From: Klebsormidium nitens | Lineage: Eukaryota; Streptophyta; Klebsormidiophyceae; Klebsormidiales; Klebsormidiaceae | Assembly (NCBI GenBank): GCA_000708835.1 | Contig: DF237221.1 | Coordinates: forward strand, 51,783-115,782 | Reading direction: 5' to 3' | Length of the DNA stretch: 64,000 nt | In this document: piece after piece, positions 63,436 through 64,000 of the stretch | Layout: the number at the start of each line of letters is the position of its first letter | Numbering within the stretch: the stretch's first letter is position 1 | Notes under the pieces: model-generated | What the model saw: the letters and a program-made list of their open reading frames with translations, nothing else | What the model was told of the DNA's origin: nothing | The model's database searches: none | Made by a program: the position numbers and the translations under genes

Positions 63436-63542
63436 TGGTCGCCGCAAAATATTATAATATTGTTTTATTATTTCTAGTTTCTTCTATAATCTATATAATG
63501 ATTATTTATTATTTATAATATTTTCAATTAAACTTTTACAAA
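63436..63542. other. Extremely AT-rich block next to a GC run
   Basis: About 100 nt are almost entirely A and T, unlike the surrounding DNA. They are followed at 63554-63570 by an uninterrupted alternating GC run. The jump in composition suggests inserted DNA, for example organelle-derived or transposon sequence, but no organelle gene is recognisable. Confidence 0.6.
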
Positions 63543-63593
63543 ATGAAACCTGGCGGGCGCGCGCGCGCGCATTAATAAGAAGGCCCCCTAAAT

Positions 63594-63810
63594 GCCCGGC
63601 CCACATTGTCCCGTTCAACGGGGCTACTAACTCTACTAACCGTCGAAATGACTTAATGCATGCCAACAGCATTTTGTTTAACGCCTGAACGACTAGTTGA
63701 TTAGCATAGACAGACAGCCGAGGTCCCGGCCAAGGTACCGAGTTCCCGGCCCCCCCTACATTGTCCCGTTCAGCTGGGTAACCGCTGAAATGCATGCAAG
63801 AGCAAAATGT
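63594..63810. repeat. Imperfect direct repeat, period about 155 nt
   Basis: ATTGTCCCGTTCA with flanking CCCGGCC and a downstream GAAATG...ATGCATGC...AATGT pattern occurs twice (near 63605 and 63760). The copies have diverged by substitutions and small indels. It may be part of a larger repeat running past the window. Confidence 0.65.
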
Positions 63811-64000
63811 CTTCCATTTGGCCGATGAGTCGATTTATATACTAGAACAAAATTATGGAAAGTGGTTCTTGCAGACAAAATCCGGAGTCAAGGCGCTTGT
63901 GCCGCTCGACGGGACCATCAGAAAAAGACGACATTTCTATGAAAGCAAATTTATTGTCATGTACATGATCCCTGTAACGGCACGACTGCGCACCGACTCC

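Larger units (their letters stand above)
62231..64000. other. Argonaute promoter and gene-poor repeat-bearing DNA
   Basis: The proximal part should hold the Argonaute promoter. No domain-bearing exon is visible. From about 63.2 kb the sequence changes character: a palindrome-rich GACTCT tract, a 22-nt tandem pair, an AT-rich block, a GC run and a 155-nt direct repeat occur in succession (separate entries). Confidence 0.5.

Noticed and set aside
1-64000. CRISPR arrays, rRNA genes or prokaryotic-type operons
   Set aside because: No regular repeat-spacer array or rRNA core sequence was recognised, and the genes are intron-bearing and singly promoted.

Overview
This is a eukaryotic nuclear window from the green-plant lineage. 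Genes are split into many short exons with GT-AG introns, and the kinesin, GRX-DEP-DUF547, RCD1/SRO-like PARP, plastid-type DUF1997, plastid-type LysM and Argonaute genes all look plant-like while being clearly divergent from flowering plants. Balanced base composition, compact exons and small families point to a streptophyte alga (Klebsormidium-like). That is inference; no marker gene in the window fixes the species.

I assembled ten genes by joining exons at splice sites that preserve frame and family homology. In order: (1) 3' part of a DUF1997 gene (+, 24-2957); (2) a GPATCH11-type G-patch protein (-, 3868-6303); (3) an NTF2/SnoaL-like protein (+, 6881-9984) whose third intron carries a hairpin transposon and an assembly gap; (4) a plant kinesin-1-like motor (+, 12065-16710); (5) a glutaredoxin-DEP-DUF547 protein (-, 17827-24033); (6, 7) two PARP-domain paralogues in tail-to-tail inverted arrangement (+, 25257-30258; -, 31189-35942); (8) a probable plastid protein with two LysM repeats (-, 37569-40658); (9) a TPR-MYND protein (+, 41909-46713); (10) a 24-exon Argonaute with an intact slicer tetrad (-, 47937-62230). 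Beyond 62.2 kb lies gene-poor DNA with several repeats and an abrupt AT-rich block.

The most unusual signal is a recurring one. In several unrelated genes the intron just upstream of an exon contains a degraded second copy of that exon's beginning, including its splice acceptor, about 100-195 nt away ('echo exons'). Clear cases are in DUF1997 (two near-perfect extra copies), GPATCH11, Argonaute (exons 6 and 9) and the DEP exon of the GRX-DEP-DUF547 gene; weaker candidates are listed separately. This suggests repeated local tandem duplication across intron/exon boundaries, followed by decay.

The genes are mostly unlinked housekeeping and regulatory functions, not an operon-like system. The PARP pair is the only local gene duplication. 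All exon models are read by eye and need transcript support.
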